Below are positions 62,101 through 64,000 of a stretch of DNA of 64,000 nt, one piece after another. The translations under genes were made by a program, and so were the position numbers. The notes beneath the pieces are model-generated. The model did no database searches, had not been told where the DNA came from, and saw only the letters and a list, made by a program, of their open reading frames with translations. Numbering within the stretch: position 1 is the stretch's first letter; every line of letters begins with the position of its first letter. The DNA comes from Malurus cyaneus samueli. Its lineage: Eukaryota > Chordata > Aves > Passeriformes > Maluridae. The DNA is taken from assembly GCA_009741485.1 (NCBI GenBank), contig CM019220.1, forward strand, positions 30,386,185-30,450,184. The letters run 5' to 3'.

Positions 62101-64000
62101 CTTTCTGACTCGTTTCAGCTCTTTCATTTCCCATTTCATATGAGAAGGGGAAAAGGCAGAACACCTAATTTTGTCTTGTGTTTTGAACTGTGCCTAGAAG
62201 AGTTGGATTCTAATTCTTGACATTCACAAGGGGCGTCAAAACAGAAAGATGCTTTGTTAATAGGGAATATGCACTTAATGATACCTGCAAAGGGGAACCC
62301 TCATGCCAAAACCCCCAAAAACTGCCTTAAGGGAGGACACAAGATCAGAGATCACAATTGGGGTACCAAGTTATCTCCCTTGAGGAAGCATTTCAAAACA
62401 TTATGGAACAACATTATAGAATAACCCCATACACAACGATTACGTGCTGGCAGATGCAATGAGGGACATTGCAGAGGTGAGCAAAATGATCTCTTCTCAC
62501 TGCTTTTGTTCTGCAGAGGTGTGATGTGTCTTCTTCCTCGGGTTTTTAAAGCAATTTCAGATCTGAAGACAGACACCAGGGAAACCCAGATTTTCGATTA
62601 GGTTTTCAGTCCCCTTTTCAGAATTAGAAAACAGTAAATAGGTAAAAAGTAGGACAAATAAAACAGGAAGGTATTAATTGTTTTTACTGGAAAAATGTCT
62701 GTCAGCTGTTGAAGAGGTAAGGAAGCCCTTAAAAGTAGGTCTGCCAAAACAAAAGCAGAGTTCAGCCTAGAACAGAGTAAGGAAAATTTCTCTTGGGGAA
62801 AAAGAAAGAAAAGAAAGACAGGAAAGACCTAATTAAAAGTGAAGGTCTTGCAGTAAATAAATGATTAAACTAGCTTCAAAAATGTGTAGAAACATGAGTC
62901 TCTGAAAAGAATATTAAGTTACAGTGTAGGAAAAAATCCCAAGCAAAATTGTTAAGATTTTTTTTTTTAATGGAGAGTAGTAGTGAAATCCTACTGTTTT
63001 ATAAACAGAGCATTAAAGCACAGATATGCCTGCCTAATCAGTTACATGAGAATCCCCATGGCTTTCAGGCGACACATATATTAGTTTGGATTAAAAAAAA
63101 AATCCAATAAAAATAAGTTTATTATTTCCATTTTGGAGATATCTTCTCTCCCTACAGTAAGAAAACTGCATCGCTTTCATTTCAGAAGTAATTTTACATA
63201 TAAACCACAGTATTGAATCAGTATCATATTAAAACACATGAATAAAGGTACCAGTGGGAAACCAAATTAAGCCAGCACTTAAATGCTTTCTTAAATTATA
63301 TTTCCTATTGCAATTTCCCTACTCCACTAAGTTGACTTGAAAGCTCTGAACAATCATTTATTCTGTAGGATACCAACTAGGTTGAATAGAAACCCTGAGT
63401 ATATTGAGTTCCCTCTTGAGGAAACTTAAAAGTGACAGGAAAAAATATGGAGTGGGAGGCTACAAAAATACAATTCCAAGAACACATCAGGGGGAAAAAA
63501 ACCAGATGAAAATGTAAATTAATATGTAGGCATCTTAGGAAAATAGTTACAATTGGGTAAGGAAGAAAGAGAAGAGGAACCAGATTTTTTGTTTCGTTTT
63601 GTGGTTTTTTTTAAGGTTTATAATTAGATGAAAACATAGTTGATATTTAATGAGTTGCAACCAGTTGCATTATTTTAATTAGTTTATGGCGATAAGGATG
63701 AATCCAAAGCAGACAGCTGTGAAGATTTGTTATTTTAATTAGCTAAGCAGACAGGAAAATCAAGAATAGTCTTGATCCACCACAGCAGACTCTGTTCAGC
63801 AGGGCCATGAGGGAGAAGAACCTCGGCAGCAGCAAATCACAACTTCTGTGCTAAAAAAAGGGGCTTGTTGGCTGTTTTAGACAGTGAAAACACTCCAACT
63901 AAACAGCATCCACTTCACAAGAGCAAAGCATTTCTGAGAGGCCAAAACAACAGGCGTGACAAAGAATTGCAAAGATCAGAGTTATCGAGCTTATTACAGC
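59193..64000. other. Non-coding DNA to the right edge
   Basis: No exon recognised. A 162-codon minus-strand open stretch (60987-61475) and a 100-codon plus-strand one (60807-61109) overlap and are unconvincing. The part about 61390-61960 retains several CpG and has regulatory-like composition. TTATTTTAATTAG is present twice, at 63671-63683 and 63730-63742. Short homopolymers occur near 62960 and 63092. Confidence 0.55.

Noticed and set aside
63671..63742. Repeated word TTATTTTAATTAG 59 bases apart
   Set aside because: Thirteen AT-rich bases recurring in AT-rich DNA is weak. It is kept only as a composition note.
1..64000. CRISPR array, operon, phage or toxin system
   Set aside because: No regularly spaced repeats, no bacterial gene organisation and no long coding frames. 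The repeats present are avian-type retroelements.

Overview
This window looks like about 64 kb of AT-rich, CpG-poor vertebrate nuclear DNA that is almost entirely non-coding. It is either intergenic or lies inside a very large intron. I recognise no protein-coding exon, tRNA, rRNA or other RNA gene. The open stretches present on both strands (longest 171, 168, 165 and 162 codons) have no domain, no coding-like composition and no believable splice context, so I call none of them genes. It has no bacterial, phage or plasmid features: no operons, no ribosome-binding sites, no CRISPR array.

The organism is most likely a bird, and probably a songbird (Passeriformes). The recognisable repeats are CR1 non-LTR retrotransposon fragments (about 3725-3920, 5121-5190, 28045-28304, 34575-34860, perhaps 49200-49275). 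There is also one SINE (35323-35460) whose head resembles tRNA-Ile and whose tail is a CR1 3' end with the octamer CACAGAAT (minus strand). That is the architecture I know from the passerine SINE TguSINE1. A compact solo LTR of an endogenous retrovirus lies at about 45420-45720. The species call rests on recognising these families by eye.

Layout. 1-9 kb: background DNA with a 10-N assembly gap (1937-1946), a G-quadruplex motif (1398-1417), two CR1 relics and an A-rich tract after an AATAAA. 8-20 kb: short tandem duplications (8404-8455, 9361-9420, 18924-18956) and two A-tract/T-tract inverted pairs (10453-10480, 12382-12434). 24-28 kb: a quasi-palindrome (24881-24918) and two CpG-retaining stretches that could be conserved regulatory DNA (about 26010-26250 and 27340-27660). 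28-36 kb: two CR1 relics, an octamer-containing palindrome (31231-31250), a diverged 151-bp direct duplication (32379-32529 and 32784-32934) and the SINE. 36-64 kb: background DNA, simple repeats, the solo LTR and another candidate regulatory stretch (about 61780-61960).

I see no multi-gene system. The observations most worth follow-up are the 151-bp duplicated unit, which I cannot assign to a known repeat family, the SINE, the solo LTR with intact promoter and polyadenylation motifs, and the CpG-retaining candidate enhancers.
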